Made by a program: the position numbers and the translations under genes. The notes below the pieces were generated by a model. That model saw only the letters and a program-made list of their open reading frames with translations. It had not been told where the DNA came from and did no database searches. From the NCBI GenBank assembly GCA_905480405.1, contig CAJQQH010000120.1, positions 1 to 44,350 of the forward strand: 44,350 nt of DNA. The letters run 5' to 3'. Positions 16,804 to 26,647 of this stretch are shown here, piece after piece. How positions within the stretch are numbered: the first letter of the stretch is position 1; each line of letters starts with the position of its first letter. The DNA comes from an uncultured Polaribacter sp. GTDB lineage: Bacteria; Bacteroidota; Bacteroidia; Flavobacteriales; Flavobacteriaceae.

Positions 16804-18405
16804 CTATTCTTCTTTTAATCTTCTGGTGTTTAATTCCAATGTAATTTCATCTAGCTTTGTTTGCGTTAGCGGATAAAAAAACATAACAATAGCTGCTAAA
16901 ATGGTAACTACAGAAGGAATCCAACTCATAAGCATCACAACACCTGGTAAAGCACCTTCTATAGCAACTGAATCTTGACCACTATAATGAAATGCGGCTA
17001 AAACCAAACCTATAATTGCACCTGCAATTCCTCCTCCAAATTTTGTAGCAAAAGAACCAGCAGAATACACTAAACCTGTTGCTCTTCGTCCGTTTTTAAA
17101 TTCTGAATAATCTGCAGCATCACCTAACATTACAAAAAATAAAGTTGGTAAGATTGCTGCTCCAAATTCAGAAATAATTCCTAATGTAAAAATCATAGAA
17201 ATATCATTAGGTCCACAAAAAACAAGTAATGCATTTACACCTCCAGAGAATAATAATGCATAAATAAACAACATACGTTTTCCAAATATTTTACCTAAGC
17301 GAGCTGTAATCATTGCACCAGCAATAGAGGCTAACATTAAACCAACCATAAAACTTGCTGCCAATAATTGATCATTTAAATAATGTGTAAAATAAACGAC
17401 AACAATTCCTTGTTTTATAGAATTATACACATTGAATAACAAGCCAATAGCTAATAAAATTAGCCACGGTTTATTAGAAATTAAATCTTTTAAATCTTGT
17501 TTTAAATTAGTTTCTTGTGTTTTTGGTGGTAATACCCTTTCTTTTGTGGTGTAGAAAGTAATAATCATAAACAGGGTTAAGAAAATAGACATCACATACA
17601 TAGAATTGCTATACCCTTTTTTCTGATCAATAATTGAAAATGAATTTTTAGTAATATTTTTTTCTCCTTCTACAATAAATATATAACTCTTATTCGCTTC
17701 AATTTTAAAACTTTTTCCTTTTGTAGGTGTGTTTTCATCAGTTTGAAGAGCATCCCAAGTAAATAAAGCAATTCCATCTTCTGTTTTAATATTTGCGTTT
17801 AAGACATCTTTAGGCGCAGATATTTCAACTTTAAATCTTTCAGCATCTAATTTATCAACTTTAATTGTTGGGTTTACATTGCCAAAATAAGCTACTAAAA
17901 AAAGCAAGGCTCCTTGTACCAACATTCCACCACCAAATGCACCAACCATTCTAAAAGAACCAATGCTTGTTCTTTCTTTATCATTACCAGTCATTACAGC
18001 CATTAATGCGCCATAAGGAACATTATTTGCTGTATAAATTAATGTAAAAGCGATATAGGTGATATATGCATATATAATTTTACCTGTTGGATTTAAGTCT
18101 GGACTCGAAAACAATAACGAAAGACTGATACCTAACGGAACTGCTGTCCATAAAATCCAAGGCCTAAATTTCCCATATTTTGAATTCGTTCTGTCTCCAA
18201 TAATACCCATTAAAATATCACTAATACCATCGCTAAAACGAGATACTAACATCAGTAAACCTACGGTTGCTGGGTGTAATCCAAAGACATCTGTATAAAA
18301 TATAAACAAAAAAGCGGCAACTCCTCTCCATGCTATATTGGCTGCACCATCACCTAGAGCATAGCCTATTTTTTCTTTTAATGGTACTTTATTTATGTCT
18401 AGCAT
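16804..18405 (-). CDS. GPH-family glycoside:cation symporter with soluble insert
   Basis: Members of the glycoside-pentoside-hexuronide family (MelB-like) import di- and oligosaccharides with Na+ or H+. Family signs are KIGYALGDGAANIAWRG at the start, RFSDGISDILMGIIGDRTNSKYGKFRPW (56-83) and NNVPYGAL (127-134). At 533 residues it exceeds the ~460 norm. The extra ~85 residues (about 178-265, between helices 5 and 6) read like a small beta-rich soluble domain (KVEISAPKD, KSFKIEANKSYIFIVEGEK) that would face the periplasm. It is the middle gene of GH30-GPH-GH1 with 26- and 28-bp gaps, so it most likely carries the disaccharide freed by GH30. Confidence 0.9.
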   Translation of the reverse strand: MLDINKVPLKEKIGYALGDGAANIAWRGVAAFLFIFYTDVFGLHPATVGLLMLVSRFSDGISDILMGIIGDRTNSKYGKFRPWILWTAVPLGISLSLLFSSPDLNPTGKIIYAYITYIAFTLIYTANNVPYGALMAVMTGNDKERTSIGSFRMVGAFGGGMLVQGALLFLVAYFGNVNPTIKVDKLDAERFKVEISAPKDVLNANIKTEDGIALFTWDALQTDENTPTKGKSFKIEANKSYIFIVEGEKNITKNSFSIIDQKKGYSNSMYVMSIFLTLFMIITFYTTKERVLPPKTQETNLKQDLKDLISNKPWLILLAIGLLFNVYNSIKQGIVVVYFTHYLNDQLLAASFMVGLMLASIAGAMITARLGKIFGKRMLFIYALLFSGGVNALLVFCGPNDISMIFTLGIISEFGAAILPTLFFVMLGDAADYSEFKNGRRATGLVYSAGSFATKFGGGIAGAIIGLVLAAFHYSGQDSVAIEGALPGVVMLMSWIPSVVTILAAIVMFFYPLTQTKLDEITLELNTRRLKEE

Positions 18406-18431
18406 TTTCTAATTATATAAGTTAATTAAAT

Positions 18432-19904
18432 TTAGTAAATTATTGATTGTATTGCTCGTGGAGCAATTTCTATAATAGATTCACTACTACCAACGATTAA
18501 CTTATATGTAATTTTTATGTCTGTTTTATTCATTACTACAGTTACCATTTTTCCGTTCTCGTTTCTAAAAGATGTACTTTCTATATTACTTCTACTTGTT
18601 GTTGTGCTTACACGTAATGCACCAGGTTCTATAAATTTAGAAAAATGACCTATGTAATAATAAGTTGGTGTATAAATTAAATTGCCTGTTTTTGTATTTG
18701 CATGAATTGGAGCAAAACAAAAGTTCTGCACGTGATTTGGACCACCTCTTTCATCTAATAAAATGTTCCAATCTGTCCAACCAACAACACCGCTATTAAA
18801 ATCATTTATCATAGAATTTCCATATCGTTCTGCATTTGGCCAAAATTGTAATCTCTCTGTAGCAAAACTTTCTTGACAACCTTCTGTGAACAACAAGTTT
18901 TTAGAAGGAAAAGATTCTTTTATATTCTTAAGGTTATCATATTTAGGTAAACCTCCTGTCCAAGTTTCATACCAATGAAAACCAATTCCCCAAGCATATT
19001 TAGAAGCTTCTGGGTCTTCAAAAATAGTATTTGCTCTTTCAGAAATTAAATCTCTATTATGATCCCAAACAACTATTTTTTTATCTCCTAAACCTGCTTT
19101 TTCTAAAGTAGGTCCTAAATAATTTTTTAAAAAATCTCTTTCTTCTGCAGCCGTATAAATACAAGATTCCCATCTTTGAACTGCCATTGGTTCATTTTGA
19201 ATGGTTAACCCCCAAACAGGAATTCCTTCTTTTTCGTAAGCTTTAATAAATTTAGCATAATAATTTGCCCAAGATTGTCTAAACTCTGGCAGTAATTTAC
19301 CTCCTTGTAACATGTTTTTATTACTTTTCATAAAAGCGGGCGGGCTCCAAGGGCTCGCGTAGAAAACTAAATCATCATTAATTAACTGAATAGCTCTTTT
19401 AATAAATGGGATTCTTTTTTCTCTATCTTTTTCTATAGAAAATGTTTTTAAATCGGCATCTCCTTCATTAATATAAGTATGACTTCCTAAACCAAAATCG
19501 CTACTATGAATACTCGTTCTAATAATATTGTAACGAATACCATCTTTACCAAAATACGCTTCTAAAAATTCACTTTGTTGTTGCTCATTCAATTTAGAAA
19601 ACACTTCAGATGATGCGTCTGTGATAGCACCTCCAATGCCTAAATACTTCTGAAAAGTTTTTTTCGGATTTACAAAAACAGAAACTTCGGTTTCTAAAGG
19701 CTGAACTTTATCTGTAAACTTTTGTTTGTTAGTTTTGGTTAATCGTAATTCGGTATCTTTTGCTGTGGTATAAACTTGTAATGTTTTATTCTTGTAATTC
19801 TCTACAAATACCGAAGTAGATTTATTCTCTTCATTATCATTTGGTTTAGAGCAGCCAATTATTAAAATTAGAAAGACTATTATTTTACAATTTTTAAAGT
19901 TCAT
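18432..19904 (-). CDS. GH30 glycoside hydrolase lipoprotein (beta-1,6-glucanase/glucosidase-like)
   Basis: GH30 enzymes of this type cut beta-1,6-glucosidic or glucosylceramide bonds, and marine relatives remove beta-1,6 branches of laminarin. The 490 residues have a lipoprotein signal ending at C18 (LILIIGC), a short linker, GIGGAITDASSEVF (89-102), the TIM barrel, and a beta-sandwich that starts before and closes after it. The acid/base is E238 (IQNEP) and the nucleophile E341 (LFTEG). The acidic linker after C18 may favour surface display, as for other Bacteroidetes lipoproteins. It leads the minus arm and is divergent from GH3 at 20237. Confidence 0.92.
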   Translation of the reverse strand: MNFKNCKIIVFLILIIGCSKPNDNEENKSTSVFVENYKNKTLQVYTTAKDTELRLTKTNKQKFTDKVQPLETEVSVFVNPKKTFQKYLGIGGAITDASSEVFSKLNEQQQSEFLEAYFGKDGIRYNIIRTSIHSSDFGLGSHTYINEGDADLKTFSIEKDREKRIPFIKRAIQLINDDLVFYASPWSPPAFMKSNKNMLQGGKLLPEFRQSWANYYAKFIKAYEKEGIPVWGLTIQNEPMAVQRWESCIYTAAEERDFLKNYLGPTLEKAGLGDKKIVVWDHNRDLISERANTIFEDPEASKYAWGIGFHWYETWTGGLPKYDNLKNIKESFPSKNLLFTEGCQESFATERLQFWPNAERYGNSMINDFNSGVVGWTDWNILLDERGGPNHVQNFCFAPIHANTKTGNLIYTPTYYYIGHFSKFIEPGALRVSTTTSRSNIESTSFRNENGKMVTVVMNKTDIKITYKLIVGSSESIIEIAPRAIQSIIY

Positions 19905-20236
19905 AAAGTATTGTTATTGTTAGATCAAGTTTGTTTTATTATTCAAAAAAAAACTGCGAATAGTAGATTTTTGTAATATTTAGAATTTAAAATCAACTAT
20001 ATTCTCAAGATTGTTACCTTACTACTAAAGTATTACAAATTAAAAAATCTTAAAAAATTATTAATGATACATCTAAAACAAAAGATAGCTCTAATGTGTT
20101 ATTGATATTAGAAAAACATTTCTTTAAAAGGAATTGCAACAAATGTTATAATCTTAGTTGAAATAGTTTTATTCATATATCTTGTTAAAAAGTAGTTTTA
20201 TAAAAAAATAAAGAACTGCAAATTAACATTTAAAAT
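19905..20236. promoter_or_regulatory. Divergent intergenic region between GH30 and GH3 arms
   Basis: These 332 bp must hold promoters for both PUL arms. The sequence is very AT-rich. I find no exact TAnnTTTG box on either strand; TATAGTTG on the minus strand (20001-19994) has one mismatch but no spaced TTG. One AATTAACAT (20221-20229) repeats a 9-mer seen twice upstream of SusC, which in such AT-rich DNA may be chance. Activator dependence would explain the weak promoter sequences. Confidence 0.5.
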
Positions 20237-22465
20237 ATGAGAGTACCATTTAAAAAGAATATCACATTATTAACTTTAATGATATGTTTACATATTTCAT
20301 TAATTAGTGGCCAAGATAAATTACCACAAATTCAATTAGAAAAAAATCAAGTTAGTACTGCATATGTAGAAACTAAAATAGATAGTATTATAGCTGTTTT
20401 AACACTAGAAGAAAAAATAGGGTTGACTCACGCACAATCTAAATTTAGTACAAAAGGAGTTTCTAGATTAGGAATACCAGAAGTATGGATGTCTGATGGG
20501 CCTCATGGAGTTAGAGAAGAAATTTTATGGGATGATTGGGGGGAAGCAGATTGGACCAATGATGCAATAACAGCTTTTCCTGCATTAACGTGTTTAGCAG
20601 CAAGTTTTAATCCCGAGTTATCTGGAGAATATGGTTTTAGTTTAGGAGAAGAAGCTAGATATAGAAAAAAAGATGTTTTACTTGGGCCTGGTGTAAATAT
20701 TTACAGAACACCTTTTAATGGTAGAAATTTTGAATATTTAGGTGAAGACCCTTTTTTAGCCTCAACAATGGTTGTTCCTTATGTAAAAGGAGTTCAGAAA
20801 AATGGCGTTGCAGCTTGCGTAAAGCATTATGTACTAAATAATCAAGAACACTTAAGAGACAAAATTAATGTAGAGGTTAGTGATAGAGCATTGTATGAAA
20901 TTTATTTACCTGCATTTAAAGCCGCTGTACAAAAAGGAAAAGTTTGGTCTCTTATGGGAGCTTACAATAAATTTAGAGGTCAGTACACAACACATCATAA
21001 AGTCTTAAATAAAATTTTAAAAAAAGATTGGGGGTTTGATGGTGTTGTAATAAGTGACTGGGGTTCTGCGCATAATACAAAAGAAGCTGCTTTGTATGGC
21101 TTAGATATGGAAATGGGTACAGGAACTGATGGTTTAGGTGTTAGTAAAAAAGACAATTATAACTATTATCATTTAGCAAATCCATTTTTAAAAGCCATTA
21201 AAAAAGGTGAATTATCTGAAGATTTACTTGATGATAAAGTACGTAGGGTTTTAAGGTTGATGTATCGTACAAACTTAAATCCAAACAGAGTTTTAGGAAA
21301 ATTAAACAACAAAGAGCATCATAAAGTAGCTAGAAAAGTAGGTACAGAAGGTATTGTTTTGTTAAAAAATGAAGATGCTTTTTTCCCTATTAAAGATAAA
21401 AAAGGAGTAACAATTGCTGTTATTGGAGAAAATGCAACAAGAAATATGACAAGAGGTGGAGGATCATCTCAATTGAAACCAAAATTTGAAGTGTCTCCTT
21501 TAGAAGGACTTAAAGCAAGATATAAAAACGCAACTATAATTCATACAATGGGTTTTGAGTCTGGTGCTTCTGCTTATAATGCAACACTTCCTCCAACCTT
21601 AAATCAAGATTCTTTATTTGTAAAAGCAATTGAAGTGGCTAAAAAAGCAGACATCGTTCTTTTTATTGGTGGTTTAAATAAAAGTTATCATCAAGATACC
21701 GAAGGAGGTGATAGAAAAGTTTTTGAATTACCTTATGGACAAGAAAAATTATTAAATGGTATTCATGATGTAAATAAAGAGATTGGTTTTCTATTAGTTT
21801 CAGGAAATGCTGTAGAAATGCCATGGACGTCTAAAACGAAAGGAATTCTTCAAACTTGGTATTTAGGAAGTATGGCGGGTCATTCAATAGCAGATATTGT
21901 AAGTGGAGATGTTAACCCATCTGGAAAACTTCCGTTTTCTTTTCCTAAAAAACTAAATGATAATGCTGCTCATTCTTTTGGTGAAATTTCTTATCCTGGA
22001 AATGGTATAAATCAATTCTATAAAGAAGGTATTTTAGTTGGATATAGATGGTTTGACACTAAAAAAATTGAACCTCAGTATGCTTTTGGCTATGGTTTAT
22101 CATATTCTAAATTTGAATTAAATAACATTAGAATTAATCAAAAAAAATATACAACAAATGATAAAATAAAATTGACGCTAGATGTTTCTAATATTGGGAA
22201 TAGTGACGGTTCTGAAGTTGTACAAGTTTACATTGGTAAACACAAATCTAAAGTAAAAAGAGCATTAAAAGAGCTAAAAGGATTTAAAAAAATTAACTTA
22301 ATAAAGGGTGACAAAAAAACAGTTACAATTTCTATTGATACCGCTTCATTAGCATACTATAACACAGATATTTCAAACTGGTCTGTAGAAAAAGGAACTT
22401 ATTATTTATATGTAGGAAATGCATCTAATAACATCACTAAAAAAATAAAGTTTAACCTATTTTAA
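20237..22465 (+). CDS. GH3 beta-glucosidase, periplasmic
   Basis: Exo-acting retaining beta-glucosidase. A signal peptide without lipobox (about residues 1-26, ending SLISGQ) points to the periplasm. The catalytic nucleophile is D274 in VVISDWGS. Substrate-binding motifs are KHYVLNNQE and the early DGPHGVREE. The C-terminal (alpha/beta)6 sandwich and FnIII-like domain (about 640-740, DVSNIGNSDGSEVVQVYIG) complete 742 residues. It heads the plus arm but is cut off from the next gene by a terminator hairpin (22486-22514). An insert after DGPHGV (ILWDDWGEADWTND) is unusual to my eye and may shape specificity. Beta-1,3 or beta-1,6 preference is not decided by sequence. Confidence 0.93.
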   Translation: MRVPFKKNITLLTLMICLHISLISGQDKLPQIQLEKNQVSTAYVETKIDSIIAVLTLEEKIGLTHAQSKFSTKGVSRLGIPEVWMSDGPHGVREEILWDDWGEADWTNDAITAFPALTCLAASFNPELSGEYGFSLGEEARYRKKDVLLGPGVNIYRTPFNGRNFEYLGEDPFLASTMVVPYVKGVQKNGVAACVKHYVLNNQEHLRDKINVEVSDRALYEIYLPAFKAAVQKGKVWSLMGAYNKFRGQYTTHHKVLNKILKKDWGFDGVVISDWGSAHNTKEAALYGLDMEMGTGTDGLGVSKKDNYNYYHLANPFLKAIKKGELSEDLLDDKVRRVLRLMYRTNLNPNRVLGKLNNKEHHKVARKVGTEGIVLLKNEDAFFPIKDKKGVTIAVIGENATRNMTRGGGSSQLKPKFEVSPLEGLKARYKNATIIHTMGFESGASAYNATLPPTLNQDSLFVKAIEVAKKADIVLFIGGLNKSYHQDTEGGDRKVFELPYGQEKLLNGIHDVNKEIGFLLVSGNAVEMPWTSKTKGILQTWYLGSMAGHSIADIVSGDVNPSGKLPFSFPKKLNDNAAHSFGEISYPGNGINQFYKEGILVGYRWFDTKKIEPQYAFGYGLSYSKFELNNIRINQKKYTTNDKIKLTLDVSNIGNSDGSEVVQVYIGKHKSKVKRALKELKGFKKINLIKGDKKTVTISIDTASLAYYNTDISNWSVEKGTYYLYVGNASNNITKKIKFNLF

Positions 22466-22485
22466 TTTGAATTGTTAATTATGGG

Positions 22486-22514
22486 AAGCAACATAAAGTT
22501 AATTTGTGTTGCTT
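22486..22514 (+). terminator. Intrinsic terminator after first GH3 gene
   Basis: AAGCAACA (22486-22493) pairs with TGTTGCTT (22507-22514), and a run of T follows at once to about 22522. It lies 20 bp after the GH3 stop and 13 bp before the esterase ATG. It should cut expression of the four downstream genes relative to GH3, or be bypassed by their own promoter, which I cannot see. Confidence 0.75.
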
Positions 22515-22534
22515 TTTTTTTAAAACATTATTAA

Positions 22535-23389
22535 ATGAAATACAGACTTCTAACAACAACTATTCTTCTTCTTTTATTTGTTGCCTGTAAAACAAAAAAA
22601 AATGGAGCTAAATCATTTTTAGAAAACGTTGATAGTTTACTAGTAAGAAACACTCATGTATCAATAAATAATTTAGAGATACCTTATCGATTATTTACTC
22701 CGAATAACATTAAAAACGAAAAAAAACCATTGGTAATTTTTCTTCATGGAAGAGGAGAAAGAGGTACAGAAAATGGCCAACGGATTTATAAAAATGCAGG
22801 TATTCTAATGAATGAAAACTCATTATTAACTAACAAATTACAACATAAATATCCATGTTATGTATTAGTGCCACAATGTTCTGATAAATCAGAAAATGAA
22901 GAATGGGCAAAATGGATTGGAAATTCTCCAGAAACACCTTTTAAAGGTTTAGAAAAAGATGGTTCTTATCGTATGAACCCAATTCCATCTGAATCTGGTG
23001 AAGCAACATTAGAGTTGATAGAAAAAATAATTGCAGAAAATGCTGTTGATAGTTCTAGAGTTTACATTACAGGCTTGTCTATGGGTGGTTTTGGTACTTG
23101 GGATTTTATTGCAAGAAAACCTAATTTGTTTGCAGCTGCAATACCAATGGCAGGATATTCAGATCCTAATCAATTAGAACAAATTAAAGAAATTCCTATT
23201 TGGATTTTTCATGGAAATAAAGACAAATGGAACCCAGTAGAAGGTTCTAGAAATATGTATAAAATTCTATCAGAAATAAACGCTGATGTAAAATATACAG
23301 AGTATAATTTGGGGCATGGAGATACTTTTAAAAAAGCTTTTAAAGAACCTGAATTAATTTCATGGATGTTTTCTAAAATTAAAAAATAA
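22535..23389 (+). CDS. Alpha/beta-hydrolase esterase-like lipoprotein
   Basis: Serine hydrolase of the phospholipase/carboxylesterase or CE1-like group often found in PULs. The 284 residues include a lipoprotein signal ending at C18 (LLFVAC), oxyanion segment FLHGRGERG (69-77), nucleophile S182 in GLSMGG, probable acid D230 in HGNKD and H261 in LGHGDTF. The substrate may be an acyl group on a glycan, but nothing in the sequence fixes that. It starts a tight four-gene run (gap to the next gene 3 bp), after a terminator that follows GH3. Confidence 0.85.
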   Translation: MKYRLLTTTILLLLFVACKTKKNGAKSFLENVDSLLVRNTHVSINNLEIPYRLFTPNNIKNEKKPLVIFLHGRGERGTENGQRIYKNAGILMNENSLLTNKLQHKYPCYVLVPQCSDKSENEEWAKWIGNSPETPFKGLEKDGSYRMNPIPSESGEATLELIEKIIAENAVDSSRVYITGLSMGGFGTWDFIARKPNLFAAAIPMAGYSDPNQLEQIKEIPIWIFHGNKDKWNPVEGSRNMYKILSEINADVKYTEYNLGHGDTFKKAFKEPELISWMFSKIKK

Positions 23390-23392
23390 CCT

Positions 23393-24379
23393 ATGCTTAA
23401 AAAATTGGTAATCATTGCTTTTTTAACCTTAATAGTTGCTTGTAATTCTTCTAAAAAGAAAAATGAAAAAGTAGAGGAAAAAGAAACTATAAAAACAGCA
23501 ACATTAGAATATAAAATTAAAGCAAGTTTAGGTGAAGGTGCAATCTGGAATTATAAAACTCAAAAATTGTATTGGATAGATATTGAAAAAAAACAATTAA
23601 ATATTTACAATCCTAAATCTAAAGCAAATAAAATATTAGAAACAAAATCTAGAATTGGTACAGTAGTTCCTTTTACAAAACAAGAAGCATTAGTGGCACT
23701 AGAAGATGGTGTTCATAAAATTAATTTACAATCTGGAGAAAGTAACTTGTTTACAGACATGAAAAGTGAGTTACCTAGAAGTAGATTAAATGATGGTAAA
23801 TGTGATCCTGCAGGAAGATTTTGGGTTGGTTCTATGCATTTAGAACAATTAACAGGTAAAGCTAACTTATACACAATTACATCAGAAAATAAACTACAAA
23901 AAAAGATTGATAGCGTAACGATTTCTAATGGAATTGTTTGGACTTCAGATAAAAAGACAATGTATTATATAGATACGCCAACCTCTTCCATTAAAGCGTA
24001 TGATTATAATAATGAAACCGGAAAAATATCTAACGGAAAAGTAGCTGTTCAAATTCCAAAATCTTTAGGTTTTCCTGATGGAATGACTATTGATGAAAAA
24101 AACATGCTTTGGGTTGGTATGTGGAATGGGAATGCAGTTATCAGATGTAATCCTAAAACGGGTAAAGTTATTTCTAAAGTAGAAGTGCCTGCACATAACA
24201 TTACTTCTTGTGCTTTTGGTGGCGAAAATTTAGACATCCTTTACATAACTTCTGCAAGCGTAGATATGACTGCAGATGAAATTAAAAAATATCCTTTAGC
24301 AGGCTCGGTTTTTAAAATAAAACCAGGAGTTAAAGGAGTAAATAGCAATTTTTATATAGAAACCAAACCAACGAAATAA
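23393..24379 (+). CDS. SMP-30/gluconolactonase-like lipoprotein
   Basis: SMP-30 family enzymes hydrolyse sugar lactones such as glucono-1,5-lactone with a divalent metal. The 328 residues have a lipoprotein signal ending at C17 (LTLIVAC) and a Lys/Glu linker, then a six-bladed propeller. Candidate metal ligands are E48 (LGEGAIW), N179 (ISNG) and D229 (FPDG); R131 and N133 (RLND) fit the substrate contacts. Their spacing follows human SMP30 closely (E18, R101, N103, N154, D204), so the site looks intact. It lies 3 bp after the esterase and 8 bp before GH3. Export of a lactonase next to a GntP permease suggests extracellular or periplasmic aldonate formation. Confidence 0.88.
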   Translation: MLKKLVIIAFLTLIVACNSSKKKNEKVEEKETIKTATLEYKIKASLGEGAIWNYKTQKLYWIDIEKKQLNIYNPKSKANKILETKSRIGTVVPFTKQEALVALEDGVHKINLQSGESNLFTDMKSELPRSRLNDGKCDPAGRFWVGSMHLEQLTGKANLYTITSENKLQKKIDSVTISNGIVWTSDKKTMYYIDTPTSSIKAYDYNNETGKISNGKVAVQIPKSLGFPDGMTIDEKNMLWVGMWNGNAVIRCNPKTGKVISKVEVPAHNITSCAFGGENLDILYITSASVDMTADEIKKYPLAGSVFKIKPGVKGVNSNFYIETKPTK

Positions 24380-24387
24380 ATAATAGT

Positions 24388-26643
24388 ATGAAAAAAATAT
24401 TCCTTTTACTACTAATAACAGTAAACATTTTAAGTTGTAAAAAAAATAAGAAAACATCTTTTGTAAACGATACAACCCATGAAGCTAAAATTGAAGCTTT
24501 ACTTTCTAAAATGACTTTAGAAGAAAAAATTGGGCAAACCAATTTAAGAGGCGTTTCTAGTAGAGCAACTTCTTTACCAACAGATTTAAAAGAATCTGTT
24601 AGAAAAGGAAATGTTGGTGCATTTTTAAACATTATGAATCTAGAGTATGTAGATGAATTACAAAGAATTGCAGTTGAAGAAAGTCCGAATGGAATTCCGT
24701 TAATTTTTGGTAGAGATGTAATTCATGGTTTTAAAACATTGTTTCCAATTCCATTGGGATTAGCAGCAACTTGGGATGCAAAAATTGTTGAAAAATCTTC
24801 TGAAATAGCAGCTTTTGAAGCTTCTGGAGCAGGAATTAGATGGACGTTTGCACCAATGTTAGACATTGCAAGAGATAGCAGGTGGGGAAGAATTGCAGAA
24901 TCTCCAGGAGAAGATCCCTATTTAGCAACTGTTTTAGGAGCAGCGTATATTAAAGGTTTTCAAGGTGATGATTTATCTAGTCCTTACAGAATGGCAGCTT
25001 CTGCAAAACATTATATTGCTTATGGTGCTGCAATAGGTGGTAGAGATTACAATACGGTTGATATAAGTGAACAGCTTTTAAGAAACGTATATTTACCACC
25101 ATTTAAAGCAGCAATAGATGCAGGTTCTGCAACAGTTATGAGTTCTTTTAATGAGATTAATGGAATACCTGCTACTGGAAATGAATTCTTATTAAAAGAT
25201 GTTTTAAGGGATGAATTACAATTTGATGGTTTTGTAGTTAGCGACTGGGATTCTGTAATAGAAATGGTTGCTCATGGTTATGCAAGTGATGAAAAACATG
25301 CCGGAGAATTAGCTGCTAAAGCAGGATTAGATATGGAAATGACTAGTCAAGCTTATGAAAATCATTTAAAAGAATTAATAGAGGAAAAGAAAATTTCTGT
25401 AGAAGAATTAAATGAGTTTGTTCGTAATATTTTACGAATTAAATTTAGGTTAGGCCTTTTTAAAAATCCACATAGAAATAAAGAACACACAGGTAATTTT
25501 TATGCCAAAGATCACCTAAAAGAAGCTAAAAAAGCTGCTATTGAAAGCACCGTTTTACTAAAAAACAAGAATTCTATTTTACCTATTTCAGAAAAAACAA
25601 ATGTTGCTATTATTGGCCCATTAGCAAATGCGCCTCACGAACAATTAGGTACTTGGTCTTTTGATGGAGAAAAAGAACATACAAATACACCTTTAAATGC
25701 TTATCAAGATACAAATACAAATTTTAAGTTTGCAAAAGGGTTAGATTATAGTAGAGATACTTCTAAAAAAGGATTTAAAGAAGCAATAAATATTGCTAAA
25801 AAATCTGATGTAATTTTATTTTTTGGTGGTGAAGAAGCAATTTTATCTGGTGAAGCACATAGTAGAGCAAATATAGACTTACCAGGTATTCAAGAAGAAT
25901 TAATTAACGAATTAGCTAAAACAGGAAAGCCAATTGTTCTAGTAATCATGGCAGGTAGACCAATTACTATTACCAATATAATAGACAAAACAGATGCCGT
26001 TTTAATGGCGTGGCATCCAGGAACAATGGGTGGAGAAGCTTTATATGAAATTATAAACGGAATAAAATCTCCAGAAGGAAGATTACCTGTTTCATGGCCA
26101 AAAACAGCAGGACAATTACCCTATTTCTACAATCATAAAAATACAGGTAGACCAGCAGATAGTACTAATTATATTCCAATGGATAAAATACCAGTTGCTG
26201 CGTGGCAAAGCTCTTTAGGTAATAAATCTCATTATTTAGATGTTGGTTTTACACCTCATTTTCCTTTTGGTTACGGGCTAACTTATACAAGTTTTAAATA
26301 TTCCGATGTATCTATTTCTAAAAAAGACATCAATTTTAATGAAGATTTAGAGGTGAAGTTTTCAATAACAAATACCGGTAAAAAGGCAGGAAAAGAAATT
26401 GCACAACTATACATACAAGATGTTGTTGGTAGTATTACAAGACCTGTAAAAGAATTAAAAAGATATCAACACGTATCCTTAAAAAGCGGGGAAACGAAAG
26501 AAGTCATTTTTAAAATTTCTTCTAAAGATTTAGAATTTGTAAATCATAAATTAATTAAAGTTGCAGAAGAGGGTGTATTTAATCTTTGGGTTGGACCTAA
26601 TGCTGCACAAGGTTTAAAAACATCTTTTTCTATTAAAAAATAA
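24388..26643 (+). CDS. GH3 beta-glucosidase lipoprotein, BglX-type
   Basis: A second GH3 exo-beta-glucosidase. The 751 residues start with a lipoprotein signal ending at C17 (TVNILSC). BglX-like motifs follow: KMTLEEKIGQTNL, GRDVIHGFKTLFPIPLGLAATWD (about 112-134), RWGRIAESPGEDP and nucleophile D286 in VVSDWDS. The segment GGEEAILSGEAHSRANIDLP lies in the second domain, where the acid/base is expected. A C-terminal FnIII-like domain closes it. It differs clearly from the GH3 at 20237, so the two probably split the work by linkage or place (lipid-anchored here, soluble there). The GntP gene follows after 4 bp. Confidence 0.94.
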   Translation: MKKIFLLLLITVNILSCKKNKKTSFVNDTTHEAKIEALLSKMTLEEKIGQTNLRGVSSRATSLPTDLKESVRKGNVGAFLNIMNLEYVDELQRIAVEESPNGIPLIFGRDVIHGFKTLFPIPLGLAATWDAKIVEKSSEIAAFEASGAGIRWTFAPMLDIARDSRWGRIAESPGEDPYLATVLGAAYIKGFQGDDLSSPYRMAASAKHYIAYGAAIGGRDYNTVDISEQLLRNVYLPPFKAAIDAGSATVMSSFNEINGIPATGNEFLLKDVLRDELQFDGFVVSDWDSVIEMVAHGYASDEKHAGELAAKAGLDMEMTSQAYENHLKELIEEKKISVEELNEFVRNILRIKFRLGLFKNPHRNKEHTGNFYAKDHLKEAKKAAIESTVLLKNKNSILPISEKTNVAIIGPLANAPHEQLGTWSFDGEKEHTNTPLNAYQDTNTNFKFAKGLDYSRDTSKKGFKEAINIAKKSDVILFFGGEEAILSGEAHSRANIDLPGIQEELINELAKTGKPIVLVIMAGRPITITNIIDKTDAVLMAWHPGTMGGEALYEIINGIKSPEGRLPVSWPKTAGQLPYFYNHKNTGRPADSTNYIPMDKIPVAAWQSSLGNKSHYLDVGFTPHFPFGYGLTYTSFKYSDVSISKKDINFNEDLEVKFSITNTGKKAGKEIAQLYIQDVVGSITRPVKELKRYQHVSLKSGETKEVIFKISSKDLEFVNHKLIKVAEEGVFNLWVGPNAAQGLKTSFSIKK

Positions 26644-26647
26644 ATAT

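Noticed and set aside
20221..20229. AATTAACAT before the first GH3 as a shared HTCS site with SusC
   Set aside because: It is a single copy directly before the ATG. A few chance occurrences of such a 9-mer are expected in 44 kb of AT-rich DNA. Only the phased pair upstream of SusC is reported.
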